From JAGNNV01 sp031392925 (GTDB lineage: Bacteria > Acidobacteriota > Vicinamibacteria > Fen-336 > JAGNNV01), in assembly GCA_031392925.1 (NCBI GenBank), contig JANMVV010000009.1, positions 11,384 to 75,383 on the forward strand: DNA of 64,000 nt, given 5' to 3'. A program made the translations under genes and the position numbers. Of the stretch, positions 1 through 8,089 are shown one piece after another (within the stretch, counting starts at the first letter, position 1; every line of letters begins with the position of its first letter). The notes beneath the pieces were generated by a model. It worked only from the letters and a program-made list of their open reading frames with translations, made no database searches and was not told where the DNA came from.

Positions 1-945
1 GCCGTCGATGTCGGCGTTGTTGAGGAAGTTGACGTCATGAATGACGACGCACTGCTCGGTGGCGGGCATCCCCTTCAGCATCTTCGCGCGATCGACGACG
101 CACGCGTGCTTTTCGGTGGCGACCGTGGGCGAGATGCGATCATCGCTGGTGCTGGTCGGCACGTAGTAACCGTCGGTCCAGATCGCCGGCCTCGGATAAT
201 CGGGAAACCGCGGACGCAGGAACTCATAGCGATAGTAGGCGCCGAGCGGATCGGGGGTGGCGCTGATCGCGTAGCACATCGAGTAGGGTCCTTGCGGCCC
301 CGGGGTCGGCGAGGGACGCGGCCCCGGCGCCGGTGTGGGGGTGGGAGTGGCGAGCGGCGGCTGGTACAGCATGGCGGCCGGACCGGGCTGATTCGCGATG
401 CCGGGCACGCTCAGTTGCGTCACCCCCGGCGGCGGTGGCGGGATCTGGTCAGGCCGCACCGAGCCCCGCGAGAACAAGGGCAGGACAATCAGCCAGCGAC
501 CCGCCAACTGGTCATAGCGCACGACCACGTCGCCGCTGCTTCGGGCTTCGCAGTTCCCTCCAAAGCCCTTGAAGACATTGTTCGCGCGGACCGGTCCATA
601 CAGGACCCTACCGGTCGTGTCGAATAATCTGCCCTTCCGGGTGAACACCGCCATGCCTGCGCCGTTCACGGTTTGCACGATGTGATTCGGCCCCACGGCC
701 AGACTGTTGTCGGATGGATTCCTCACCTGCGCCACGCCCTGGGGCCCGCTAAAGCCGAGACCGAGGCCATCGAAGCTCTCCACCAACTGGGGACCAGGCA
801 AGGCGCCGTGAGTGGTCTGCTCGACCGCGGCTCCCGCGGGCGTCACCGAGGGTGCAATATAGGGAGTGGGCGCCGGGGGCGGCGGGGGTGCGCTCTGTTC
901 CCACCCGGCCGGGGCGAGAAGGAGCAACACGGTGTACGGGGTCAT
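1..945 (-). CDS. Exported protein of unknown function (3' end beyond window)
   Basis: An open frame of 315 codons runs from an ATG at 945 to the window edge with no stop, so the C-terminus is missing. A GGAG-type ribosome site lies just upstream. The N-terminus has a short hydrophobic segment (TVLLLLAPAG) and then a proline-rich stretch, which suggests secretion. The following region contains NSLAVGPNHIVQTVNG, a pattern I associate with large secreted beta-rich proteins of soil bacteria, and there is a second Pro/Thr-rich linker near residues 195-225. It starts 31 bp after the cupin gene in the same direction. Enzymatic function cannot be assigned. Confidence 0.7.
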   Translation of the reverse strand, partial: MTPYTVLLLLAPAGWEQSAPPPPPAPTPYIAPSVTPAGAAVEQTTHGALPGPQLVESFDGLGLGFSGPQGVAQVRNPSDNSLAVGPNHIVQTVNGAGMAVFTRKGRLFDTTGRVLYGPVRANNVFKGFGGNCEARSSGDVVVRYDQLAGRWLIVLPLFSRGSVRPDQIPPPPPGVTQLSVPGIANQPGPAAMLYQPPLATPTPTPAPGPRPSPTPGPQGPYSMCYAISATPDPLGAYYRYEFLRPRFPDYPRPAIWTDGYYVPTSTSDDRISPTVATEKHACVVDRAKMLKGMPATEQCVVIHDVNFLNNADIDG

Positions 946-976
946 AGGATCGCTCCGATTGAGCTGCAAGGGTGGG

Positions 977-1351
977 TCAGGGCTTGTTCGTGCCCGCCCG
1001 GCCGTACCGGTCCTCGAGACGCACCACGTCATCCAGCTCCGGCGTCGACACCTCGACGATGTCGACATCGGTCACACCCGTCATGCGATGGACGGTGTGC
1101 GGGGTGATGTGGAAGAGGTCACCCGGCTTCATCTCCGTCTGCTTGAGTTTCGTCGGATCGTCCTTCGGGCCGGTCTCGAAGAGAAGAGTGCCCGCCTGGA
1201 CCAGGATGGTCTCGTCCTTCACGTTGTGATACTGAAGGGAGAGGCTCTCGCCCGCATTGATGTGGAGGAGCTTCCCCACGTAGCGGTCGGTGCGGGCCCA
1301 CCAGATTTCATAGCCCCAGGGTTTGTCGATTCGCTTAGCGCTCTCGTTCAT
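977..1351 (-). CDS. Cupin-fold mannose-6-phosphate isomerase type II-like protein
   Basis: A 124-residue single-domain cupin. The opening KPWGYEIWWA and the metal-binding pattern (LQYHNVKDETILVQAG, later HITPHTVHRM) match the cupin domain of type II mannose-6-phosphate isomerases and GDP-mannose pyrophosphorylases. This would be a stand-alone isomerase or sugar-binding cupin. ATG at 1351 was chosen because AAGGAGG lies directly upstream; the open frame extends further 5' but only as an arginine/proline-rich shadow of ptsI. It lies 53 bp downstream of ptsI on the same strand, which fits a sugar-phosphate role, but the substrate is not proven. Confidence 0.85.
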   Translation of the reverse strand: MNESAKRIDKPWGYEIWWARTDRYVGKLLHINAGESLSLQYHNVKDETILVQAGTLLFETGPKDDPTKLKQTEMKPGDLFHITPHTVHRMTGVTDVDIVEVSTPELDDVVRLEDRYGRAGTNKP

Positions 1352-1404
1352 GAGCCTTCTGCCTCCTTGGTTCCTTGGAACTCGTTCGGGTCGATTCTGC
1401 CACC

Positions 1405-3108
1405 TCAAACCGGGGCGGCCGTCTCCCGGTGCGCAGCAAGGAGAGCGGCCGCGAAGGATTCGGCGGTGAGGGTATCCGACCTCAGGGCCAGGGCCACCGC
1501 CTCCTCGACATCGGCGAGAGAGGACGAGGCGACCGCGTGACGGACCTGGCGTATCGAGGCGGGCGCCATCGACAGTTCCCGGTAACCGAGACCTACGAGC
1601 AGGAGCGCGCCTTCTCGGCTCGCCGCCATCTCCCCGCACACCGAGAGGGGGACCGCCGCCTCCCTGGCCGCGGCCACGATGTCGCCCAGGAGGCGCACCA
1701 CCGCCGGATGAAACGGGGCGTAGAGGTGGCCGACCCGCGGGTCCGCGCGGTCGACCGCGAGGGTGTATTGAATGAGATCGTTGGTGCCGACGCACAGGTA
1801 GTCGAACTTCCGCCCGAGCGACCCCGCCACCAGCGCGGCGGAGGGAATCTCGATCATGGCGCCGAGCGGAGGCCTTCGAAAGGCGCGGCCCGCAGAGCGA
1901 AGCTCTCGCTCGACGTCTTCGACCAGGGCGAGGATCTCCTCGGCTTCCGGGACACCTCCCACGAAGGGGAACAGGATCCGGATCGCCACCTCGTCGGCGG
2001 CGCGCAACAGCGCCTTGATCTGCGGGCGGAAGTATTCGCCGCCTCTCGAGAGCAGACGAAAGGCACGAAGGCCGAGCGCCGGATTCGGGCTCGAGGGGCT
2101 CGCGGGAGACAGGTCCTCCGGCCCCAGGTCGAAAGTGCGCACGGTGAGCGGGTGCGGCGCCACCGCGAGAGCGAGGCGACGATACAGGTCAAGCTGCGCA
2201 TCCTCGCTCGGCGCGCGTCCCTGCCGCGAAAGCAGGTACTCGGATCTGAAGAGCCCGACGCCCATGGCCCCCGACTCGCGGACCGTCTCGATGTCGGACG
2301 GGAACTCGATGTTGGCCCGCAGGAGGATTTCGACGCCATCCGTCGTTTGGACCGGGCCTTCGGGCGGCCCGACCCTCCGCTGCTCCGTGATCTTTTCGAT
2401 CCGGGTCTCGGGCGGAGGGTTGGTATCGATGTAGCCGGCGGTTCCATCCACGAGGACCAGGGCCTCGCTCGGCACCTGCGCGGTTCCCGTGCGAACTCCG
2501 AGGACGCAGGGAATGGCGCGGGACCGGGCCAGGATTGCCATGTGGTGCGTGGGCGAGCCGTGATCGGCGACGAGTGCTCCCACCAGGGACCAGTCGATCT
2601 CGGCCGCCTCGGAGGGCTTGAGGTCTTCGCAGACGAGGACGATCTTCTCGCCGCGCGGCAGAACCAGGTCTCCCTTGGTGCCGCCGAGCAGAGTGAGAAC
2701 GCGATCGAGGACGTCGTCGAGGTCGTGGGAACGCTCCGCGATCACCGAGGATGCGCGCGCGAAGAGCCGGCGCAGCTCGTCGCAGACGATCGACAGGGCC
2801 CACTCGGCTCCGATGAGACGCTCGTCGATCAGGCTGAGACTTCGGCCCGCGAAGAGCGGATCCCGGAGCATGAGGACCTGCGCGTCGAACAGGTACGCGT
2901 GCGCTTCACCGGCCTCCAGAGAGAGCCGGGCTCTCAGATCGGCGAGTTCGGCCTGCGCGGCCAAAAACGCGGCCTGCAGCCGTTCGCGCTCACCGGGCGC
3001 GTCGGCCTTCTCGATGTTCCGGAGAGGCACGCGACGCTCGGCCCGTCGGAACACGAACGCCTTCCCCAGCACCCGGCCGGGGGCGATGGCGAAGCCTGAA
3101 AGCCTCAA
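1405..3108 (-). CDS. ptsI: Phosphoenolpyruvate-protein phosphotransferase (PTS enzyme I)
   Basis: 567 residues, the usual enzyme I length. It transfers phosphate from PEP to HPr in the cytoplasm. The swivelling domain carries the phosphohistidine loop GSPTHHMAILARS (second His in the usual position). The C-terminal PEP-binding barrel has LFRSEYLL, VGTNDLIQYTLAVDR and the catalytic-cysteine motif SVCGEMAA. The start overlaps the HPr stop by 4 bp, so the two are translationally coupled. No EIIB/EIIC genes lie nearby, so with HprK and RapZ next door it probably feeds a regulatory phosphorelay rather than sugar import. Confidence 0.96.
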   Translation of the reverse strand: MRLSGFAIAPGRVLGKAFVFRRAERRVPLRNIEKADAPGERERLQAAFLAAQAELADLRARLSLEAGEAHAYLFDAQVLMLRDPLFAGRSLSLIDERLIGAEWALSIVCDELRRLFARASSVIAERSHDLDDVLDRVLTLLGGTKGDLVLPRGEKIVLVCEDLKPSEAAEIDWSLVGALVADHGSPTHHMAILARSRAIPCVLGVRTGTAQVPSEALVLVDGTAGYIDTNPPPETRIEKITEQRRVGPPEGPVQTTDGVEILLRANIEFPSDIETVRESGAMGVGLFRSEYLLSRQGRAPSEDAQLDLYRRLALAVAPHPLTVRTFDLGPEDLSPASPSSPNPALGLRAFRLLSRGGEYFRPQIKALLRAADEVAIRILFPFVGGVPEAEEILALVEDVERELRSAGRAFRRPPLGAMIEIPSAALVAGSLGRKFDYLCVGTNDLIQYTLAVDRADPRVGHLYAPFHPAVVRLLGDIVAAAREAAVPLSVCGEMAASREGALLLVGLGYRELSMAPASIRQVRHAVASSSLADVEEAVALALRSDTLTAESFAAALLAAHRETAAPV

Positions 3109-3398
3109 GTCCTTGGCGCCTCTCCAAATCCCGCGGCCACGAGTGAAGCGAGTGCTTTGATCGCCTCCTTCTCGTCGCGACCATCCGCCCGGACCTGAAT
3201 GCTGGCGCCGCAGGGTGCGGCGAGGAGGAGAAGACCGAGGATGGACTTACCGTCCATCTCCTTGTCCTTGAAGACCACGGTGACCTGGGCCTCGAATCGC
3301 GAGGCCTCGGCCACGAACCTGGCCGCGGCCCGGGCATGGAACCCCAGCGGATTCACGACGCGAATGGTCTTACGTCGCAACGCCGAAATGGCTCGCAA
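3105..3398 (-). CDS. ptsH: HPr family phosphocarrier protein
   Basis: 97 residues. It carries phosphate between enzyme I and EIIA. The active-site region NPLGFHARAAARF has the phosphorylated His; the usual Pro after HAR is replaced by Ala. The regulatory serine region DGKSILGLLLLAA matches the HPr kinase site (Ser46 type), consistent with hprK four genes upstream. About ten extra residues at the N-terminus suggest that translation could begin slightly later. It overlaps ptsI by 4 bp and sits 50 bp after the EIIA gene. Confidence 0.95.
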   Translation of the reverse strand: MRAISALRRKTIRVVNPLGFHARAAARFVAEASRFEAQVTVVFKDKEMDGKSILGLLLLAAPCGASIQVRADGRDEKEAIKALASLVAAGFGEAPRT

Positions 3399-3448
3399 GC
3401 AGGGACGGAGCCGAATTCACTTCGGCGTAGTCCCGGGGGTTCGGGGGG

Positions 3449-3868
3449 CTAAGCAGGAGCGCGATCGACATTGCGGCCCCCCGGCTTAAGAAGGTCTCCC
3501 GCGACCTGGACGCTCTCGCGGCCCTGGGCGCAGACGATCCGGGCCACCTCGGAGAGAGGCTTGGTGCGGATCTGGCAGGCCTTGATCAGCATGGGAAGGT
3601 TCACGCCCGTGACCACCTCGACGCCGTCGCCCGCGAAGGGCAGGACGAGGTTCGTCGGGGTGCCGCCGAACATGTCGGTCAGCACCAGCACGTTCTTCTT
3701 CCCGCACTGGGCGAGGGCCTTGCCGATGTGACCCTTGGCCACGTCCACGTCGTCCTCCCAATCAATGGAAAGAGCGAGGATCCTTTCCTGATCGCCCACG
3801 ATCATCTTGAGAGCGTTCACCAGCTCCTTGGCCACGTCACCGTGGGTCACGACGAGGATTCCGATCAT
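3449..3868 (-). CDS. PTS EIIA, mannose/fructose (ManX) family
   Basis: 139 residues starting MIGILVVTHGDVAKEL, with the phospho-accepting His in VVTHG and the family motif TDMFGGTPTNL. ATG at 3868 is chosen because it overlaps the rapZ stop (ATGA), whereas the longer open frame encodes an Arg/Pro-rich shadow. In Proteobacteria this position in the rpoN cluster is held by PtsN (EIIA-Ntr); here it is a mannose-type EIIA with no IIB, IIC or IID partner visible. A role as a phosphorylation-state sensor is inferred. Confidence 0.92.
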   Translation of the reverse strand: MIGILVVTHGDVAKELVNALKMIVGDQERILALSIDWEDDVDVAKGHIGKALAQCGKKNVLVLTDMFGGTPTNLVLPFAGDGVEVVTGVNLPMLIKACQIRTKPLSEVARIVCAQGRESVQVAGDLLKPGGRNVDRAPA

Positions 3869-4752
3869 TTCTGCTTGAGGTCGCGATGCCTGAGGCGAAC
3901 GGTGACGCCCTCGATCCGGTCGAGGTCTGTCGCCAGTTCGCGGGCAATCATGACAGAGCGATGGCGCCCTCCGGTGCATCCGATGGCAACGGTGAGGTAG
4001 GCCTTGCCCTCCGCCACGTACTTCGGAATCACGAAGCCCAGGAAGTCTTTGAGCCGGGCCTGGAATTCGATGGTGGCCGGGGCGCGCTTCAGGTAGCGAA
4101 CGATCCTCGGATCGAGGCCGGTGAGACGCCGGAGTCGCGGCTCGAAATGGGGATTCTTCAGGAAGCGCACGTCGAACACCAGGTCCGCCTCGGTGGGAAG
4201 GCCATGTTTAAAACCGAAGGAGAGGACGGTGAGCACGAGGCCGCCGCCCTCCGGCCGGGCGCCGAAATGCTCCTGGATATAGCCCTTGAGGTCGTGGACG
4301 CTCAGGGTCGACGTATCGAGGATGAGGTCGGCTAGGCGGCGGATAGAGGTGAGCGCCTGGCGTTCCTCGCGAATGCCGTCCCGTACCGGCTGATTGGTGG
4401 CGAGAGGATGCGCGCGCCGCGTCTCCGAGAAGCGCCGGATGAGAGCGGCGTCCGACGCTTCGAGAAAGATCAGGCTGACCTTCACCGGCTGGCGATTCAG
4501 CTTCGCGAAAGCCCGGCCGAAGTGGGTCACGAAATTGGGCTCGCGCATGTCCACCACGAGGGCCGCCCGGGGAATGGCCGAAGCTTTCAGGAAGTCTACG
4601 AAACCGGGCAGCAGGGTGGTGGGCAGATTGTCCACGCAGAAGAAGCCCAGATCCTCGAGGGCGTTCGCGGCGTGGGACTTCCCCGAGCCCGAAAGGCCCG
4701 AGATGATGACGATCTCCGACTGCCTCTTGGAGGGAGAGCGTGCCGCCTTCAT
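3865..4752 (-). CDS. rapZ: RapZ/YvcJ family nucleotide-binding RNase adapter
   Basis: 295 residues. The N-terminal P-loop is GLSGSGKS and the C-terminal domain contains the family signature GCTGGRHRSVMIA. In enteric bacteria RapZ directs small-RNA decay controlling glucosamine-6-phosphate synthase; in other phyla it is a GTP/ATP-binding protein of less certain role. Its start overlaps the hprK stop by 4 bp and its stop overlaps EIIA, so it is an internal gene of one operon. The rpoN-hprK-rapZ-EIIA-HPr order is characteristic of regulatory PTS clusters. Confidence 0.96.
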   Translation of the reverse strand: MKAARSPSKRQSEIVIISGLSGSGKSHAANALEDLGFFCVDNLPTTLLPGFVDFLKASAIPRAALVVDMREPNFVTHFGRAFAKLNRQPVKVSLIFLEASDAALIRRFSETRRAHPLATNQPVRDGIREERQALTSIRRLADLILDTSTLSVHDLKGYIQEHFGARPEGGGLVLTVLSFGFKHGLPTEADLVFDVRFLKNPHFEPRLRRLTGLDPRIVRYLKRAPATIEFQARLKDFLGFVIPKYVAEGKAYLTVAIGCTGGRHRSVMIARELATDLDRIEGVTVRLRHRDLKQK

Positions 4753-5708
4753 GCCCGGCTCTTCAGTTCCGGCGAGCGCAACGCTTCCACCCGGCTCAGC
4801 AGAGTGACGGTGGCGTCATGACCGCGCGCTCGAAGGAGGAGATTTTTGGCCGCCAGTTCAACGAGGAGGGCCACGTTGCGACCGGGGGCCACGGGAAGGC
4901 GGAGGAGAGGAAGGTCGATATCCAGGATGGTCTCGGTCTCGCGATGGAGGCCCAGCCGGTCGTAGGCCTTGCGTGGATTCCACTTCTCCAGTCGGACCAC
5001 GAGGTCGATGGTCTGCCCCGGGCTCACCGCGGATACGCCGTAAAGGTCCTGGATGTTGAGGATCCCGAGACCTCGAATCTCCATGTGGTCGCGGGTCGGC
5101 AGGGGGGAGGCGCCGAGCAGGCCCTGGCTCGTGGCTTTGAGGTCGACGGCATCATCGGAGACGAGGCGATGGCCGCGGTCCACGAGTTCGAGGCCGCACT
5201 CGGACTTTCCGATCCCGCTGTCGCCCCGGATGAAGACGCCCACCCCGAGCACGTCGATGAGCACGCCGTGCAGGCGCCCGGTCCGGGCCAGACTATCCTC
5301 GAGGAACTCGGTCAGCCGCTTGATGAAGGGCGTCGAATCGAGGGCGGTGGCGAGCAGGGGAATGCCGCGCCGATCGGATTCGCGCTGCAGTTCCGGCGGC
5401 ACTTCGAGTCCGCGGGTCACCACCACGCAACACAGTTCGCGGGCCATCAGGCGGCGCAGAACCGCGGCTCGCTGCCGCACCGAGAGCGTCTTCAAGTAGG
5501 ACGATTCGCTGCCCCCGAGGATCTGCACCCGGCCCGGGCTCAGGTAGCGGGTGAACCCGGTGAGAGCAAGACCCGGCCTTTGCACGCGCGACCGATCGAT
5601 GAGGTTTTTGAGGCCCGCCTTTCCCCCAACCAGGCGAAGGCCCAGGGGCGCCGCGGCCTCGCTCAGCAGCGCTTCAACGGGAACGAGCGGTGGCGAGCCC
5701 TTCTTCAC
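4749..5708 (-). CDS. hprK: HPr kinase/phosphorylase
   Basis: 319 residues, typical for HprK. The P-loop is GDSGIGKSE, followed by LVDRGHRLVSDDAVDLK, and the family signature MEIRGLGILNIQDLYG lies about 45 residues later. It phosphorylates and dephosphorylates the regulatory serine of HPr in response to metabolites, and that serine is present in the HPr encoded downstream. The start overlaps the rpoN stop by 4 bp. Together these genes form a kinase-HPr-EIIA signalling set. Confidence 0.97.
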   Translation of the reverse strand: MKKGSPPLVPVEALLSEAAAPLGLRLVGGKAGLKNLIDRSRVQRPGLALTGFTRYLSPGRVQILGGSESSYLKTLSVRQRAAVLRRLMARELCCVVVTRGLEVPPELQRESDRRGIPLLATALDSTPFIKRLTEFLEDSLARTGRLHGVLIDVLGVGVFIRGDSGIGKSECGLELVDRGHRLVSDDAVDLKATSQGLLGASPLPTRDHMEIRGLGILNIQDLYGVSAVSPGQTIDLVVRLEKWNPRKAYDRLGLHRETETILDIDLPLLRLPVAPGRNVALLVELAAKNLLLRARGHDATVTLLSRVEALRSPELKSRA

Positions 5709-7330
5709 CGCGGTCGGCCCTTTCGCTCGGAAGAGGAGGGAATCCGCATCTCCTCGCGATACTTCGCGACGGTGCGGCGCGCGATGGTGGTGCCCTGGTA
5801 CGAAAGCACCTGGCCGATCTGGGCGTCGGAAAGGGGCTTGCCCGGGGTCTCGGCGTCGATCATGTGCCGGATCTTCTCCTTGATCGCCACCGAACTGACC
5901 GACTCGCCCGAATCTCCTTTGAGGCCGGAGTGGAAGAAGAACTTGAGGGGCAGGACTCCCTGTGGAGTGTGCGCGTGCTTGTTCTGGACGATGCGGGAAA
6001 CCGTGGACTCGTGCATCGAGATGTCGTCGGCCACGTCGCGAAGCACCATGGGCCTCAGTGCTGCTATTCCGTGCTCGAAGAACCCCTCCTGGCGCTTGAC
6101 GATGGAATCCGCGACCTTGTAGAGCGTCCGCTGCCTCTGGTCGACGCTCTTGATGAGGAAGAGCGCGCTCCTCATCTTGTCGCGGACATAGGTCTTCGCT
6201 TCGTCATCCGCGGGGGAGCCCGCGTTCAGAAACTGCCGGTAGCTCGAGGAAATGCGGAGGCGTGGGAGGGAGTCATCGTTCAGTTCGACCACGAACCGTC
6301 CGTCTTTCTTGAAGATCATCACGTCCGGAACCACGTAGGACGGGGCCTTGGCGGAGAGCGTGCTGCCGGGCCGCGGATCAAGCCCCTCGATCAGGTCCAG
6401 CCAGTCGAGGACCTCGGCCTCGGGTTTGCCGAGGACGCGGACGAGGCCCGCCACGTCGCGCATTTCCAGCGCGCGCATGTGGGACTCGACGATGGTTCTG
6501 GCCGGGGTGTCGCCGAAACCGAAGTAGGAGAGCTGGATGAGCAGACACTCGCGCAGATCGCGAGCGCCCACTCCCGCCGGGTCGAAGGTCTGGACGAGCT
6601 TGAGCGCCTTCTCGGCGTCCCCTCGATGGACCTCGGGATCGAGGCCCATGGCCACGCAGATTTCGTCGAGGGTGGTGGGCACGATCTTCCCGCAGGCCCC
6701 GTGGTCGCTCGCCTCGCAGGACGGATCGTGGGTCCGCAGATACCCGTCGTCATCGAGATTCTGGATGATGGCTTCACCCAGGTCACGCACCAGACCGGGG
6801 GTTGCGTCGTGGCGCAACTGGGCCATTAGATGATCGCGCAGGCCGATGGTGGTGGAGAGGCGGTTCTCGATCGAGTACTCGGAGTCGGGATCGCTCTGTG
6901 CCATGTCCCTCACGCCGATGTCATCGACCACGTTCTCGAAGAGCTTGTCGATGTCGCTGTCCTGAAGGGCGGTCTGCTCCGCGGGCACGGGCTCGGGGAC
7001 CGCATCGAGCTGCGGCTCCGCGGACGCGACTTCGGGAGCAAGCTCCACGGACTCAGCGCTCAGATCGACGCCGCCCAAGTCGGCATCGAACTCGGCCTCG
7101 GCGCCGCTCGATCCGTCCGCACCCTCGCTGTCGGTCTCCGGCGCGGGTCCGGCCAACTCGTCGTCGGGAATCTCCTCCAGGAGGGGGTTTTCCACCATCT
7201 CCTGGTTGATGACGTCCGCCAGTTCGAGGGTGGTGAGGGGCAGCAGCTTGATCGCCTGCTGCATCGCCGGGGTGAGGACCAGACGCTGCGACAGCTTGGG
7301 CGAAAGAGAAAGGCGCTGTTGAAGTGCCAT
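5705..7330 (-). CDS. rpoN: RNA polymerase sigma-54 factor
   Basis: 541 residues. The N-terminal activator-interacting region is Gln/Leu-rich (LVLTPAMQQAIKLL), followed by an acidic linker at about residues 55-125. The core-binding and DNA-binding domains end in the RpoN box ARRTVAKYRE near the C-terminus, which recognises the -24 promoter element. It needs AAA+ activators, none of which lies in this window. It begins 3 bp after the lptB stop and overlaps hprK by 4 bp. The lptB-rpoN-rapZ order is conserved across many Gram-negatives. Confidence 0.97.
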   Translation of the reverse strand: MALQQRLSLSPKLSQRLVLTPAMQQAIKLLPLTTLELADVINQEMVENPLLEEIPDDELAGPAPETDSEGADGSSGAEAEFDADLGGVDLSAESVELAPEVASAEPQLDAVPEPVPAEQTALQDSDIDKLFENVVDDIGVRDMAQSDPDSEYSIENRLSTTIGLRDHLMAQLRHDATPGLVRDLGEAIIQNLDDDGYLRTHDPSCEASDHGACGKIVPTTLDEICVAMGLDPEVHRGDAEKALKLVQTFDPAGVGARDLRECLLIQLSYFGFGDTPARTIVESHMRALEMRDVAGLVRVLGKPEAEVLDWLDLIEGLDPRPGSTLSAKAPSYVVPDVMIFKKDGRFVVELNDDSLPRLRISSSYRQFLNAGSPADDEAKTYVRDKMRSALFLIKSVDQRQRTLYKVADSIVKRQEGFFEHGIAALRPMVLRDVADDISMHESTVSRIVQNKHAHTPQGVLPLKFFFHSGLKGDSGESVSSVAIKEKIRHMIDAETPGKPLSDAQIGQVLSYQGTTIARRTVAKYREEMRIPSSSERKGRPR

Positions 7331-7333
7331 GGT

Positions 7334-8089
7334 TTAGCCCTTGGTCTCCGGAAGCATGAGGTCGAAATCATCGCCCAGGTAGACGCGTCGCACCTCGGGG
7401 TCGGTGGCGAGCGCCCTCGGCGTGCCCGTGCGGAAGACTTCGCCGTCGCGGATAATGTAGGCGCGATCGGTGATGCGGAGGGTCTCGCGGACGTTGTGGT
7501 CGGTGATAAGGATCCCGAGGCCCCGCTTCTTGAGGTACTCGATGATCCTCTGGATGTCGGCGACCGCAATGGGGTCGATACCCGCGAAGGGCTCGTCGAG
7601 GAGGATGAACAGGGGCGAGGCGGCGAGCGCGCGGCAGATCTCGAGACGGCGGCGCTCACCGCCCGAGAGCGTGTCGGCGCGCTGATGCGCGAGGCTCGCG
7701 ATGCCGAGCTCTTGGAGGAGTTCGAGGGCCCGCGTCTTCTGCTCGCGCAGGGAGTAGCCGAGGGTCTCGAGGACGGCGAGGATGTTCTCCTCGGTGGTCA
7801 GTTTCCGGAAGACACTCGCCTCCTGGGGCAGATAGCCTATGCCCGCGCGAGCGCGGAGGTACATGGGCAGGCTCGTGATGTCGTCGCGGCCTAAAAACAC
7901 CGACCCCGAGCGGGGCTTGGTGAGACCCACCACCATGTAGAAGGTCGTGGTCTTTCCCGCGCCGTTCGGGCCCAGAAGACCCACCACTTCCCCGGTGGAG
8001 ATCTCGATGTCGACGTCCTTCACGACCACGCGGGAGCCATAGGCCTTGGTGAGGCCCTCTCCGCGAAGGACGATCTGCGGCGCGCTCAC
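7334..8089 (-). CDS. lptB: LPS export ABC transporter ATP-binding protein
   Basis: 251 residues. Walker A is GPNGAGKTT, the signature is LSGGERRRLE, and Walker B is LFILLDEPFAGID, followed by an H-loop in LITDHNVRETL. The DHNVRE motif and the placement next to rpoN and an LptC-like gene identify it as LptB, the motor that extracts LPS from the inner membrane with LptFG (not in the window). It overlaps the upstream lptC-like gene by 4 bp. Confidence 0.96.
   Translation of the reverse strand: MSAPQIVLRGEGLTKAYGSRVVVKDVDIEISTGEVVGLLGPNGAGKTTTFYMVVGLTKPRSGSVFLGRDDITSLPMYLRARAGIGYLPQEASVFRKLTTEENILAVLETLGYSLREQKTRALELLQELGIASLAHQRADTLSGGERRRLEICRALAASPLFILLDEPFAGIDPIAVADIQRIIEYLKKRGLGILITDHNVRETLRITDRAYIIRDGEVFRTGTPRALATDPEVRRVYLGDDFDLMLPETKG

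Noticed and set aside
1352..1795. N-terminal extension of the cupin gene
   Set aside because: The added ~148 residues are Arg/Pro/Gly-rich and lie within ptsI in another frame; the ATG at 1351 has an AAGGAGG site.
1375..3099. Long plus-strand frame of 574 codons opposite ptsI
   Set aside because: It is an antisense shadow typical of GC-rich DNA: Arg/Gly/Glu-rich with no recognisable domain, while the opposite strand encodes a complete enzyme I. The same reasoning removes the long antisense frames opposite rpoN, the TPR gene, the secretin and the DUF3386-like gene.
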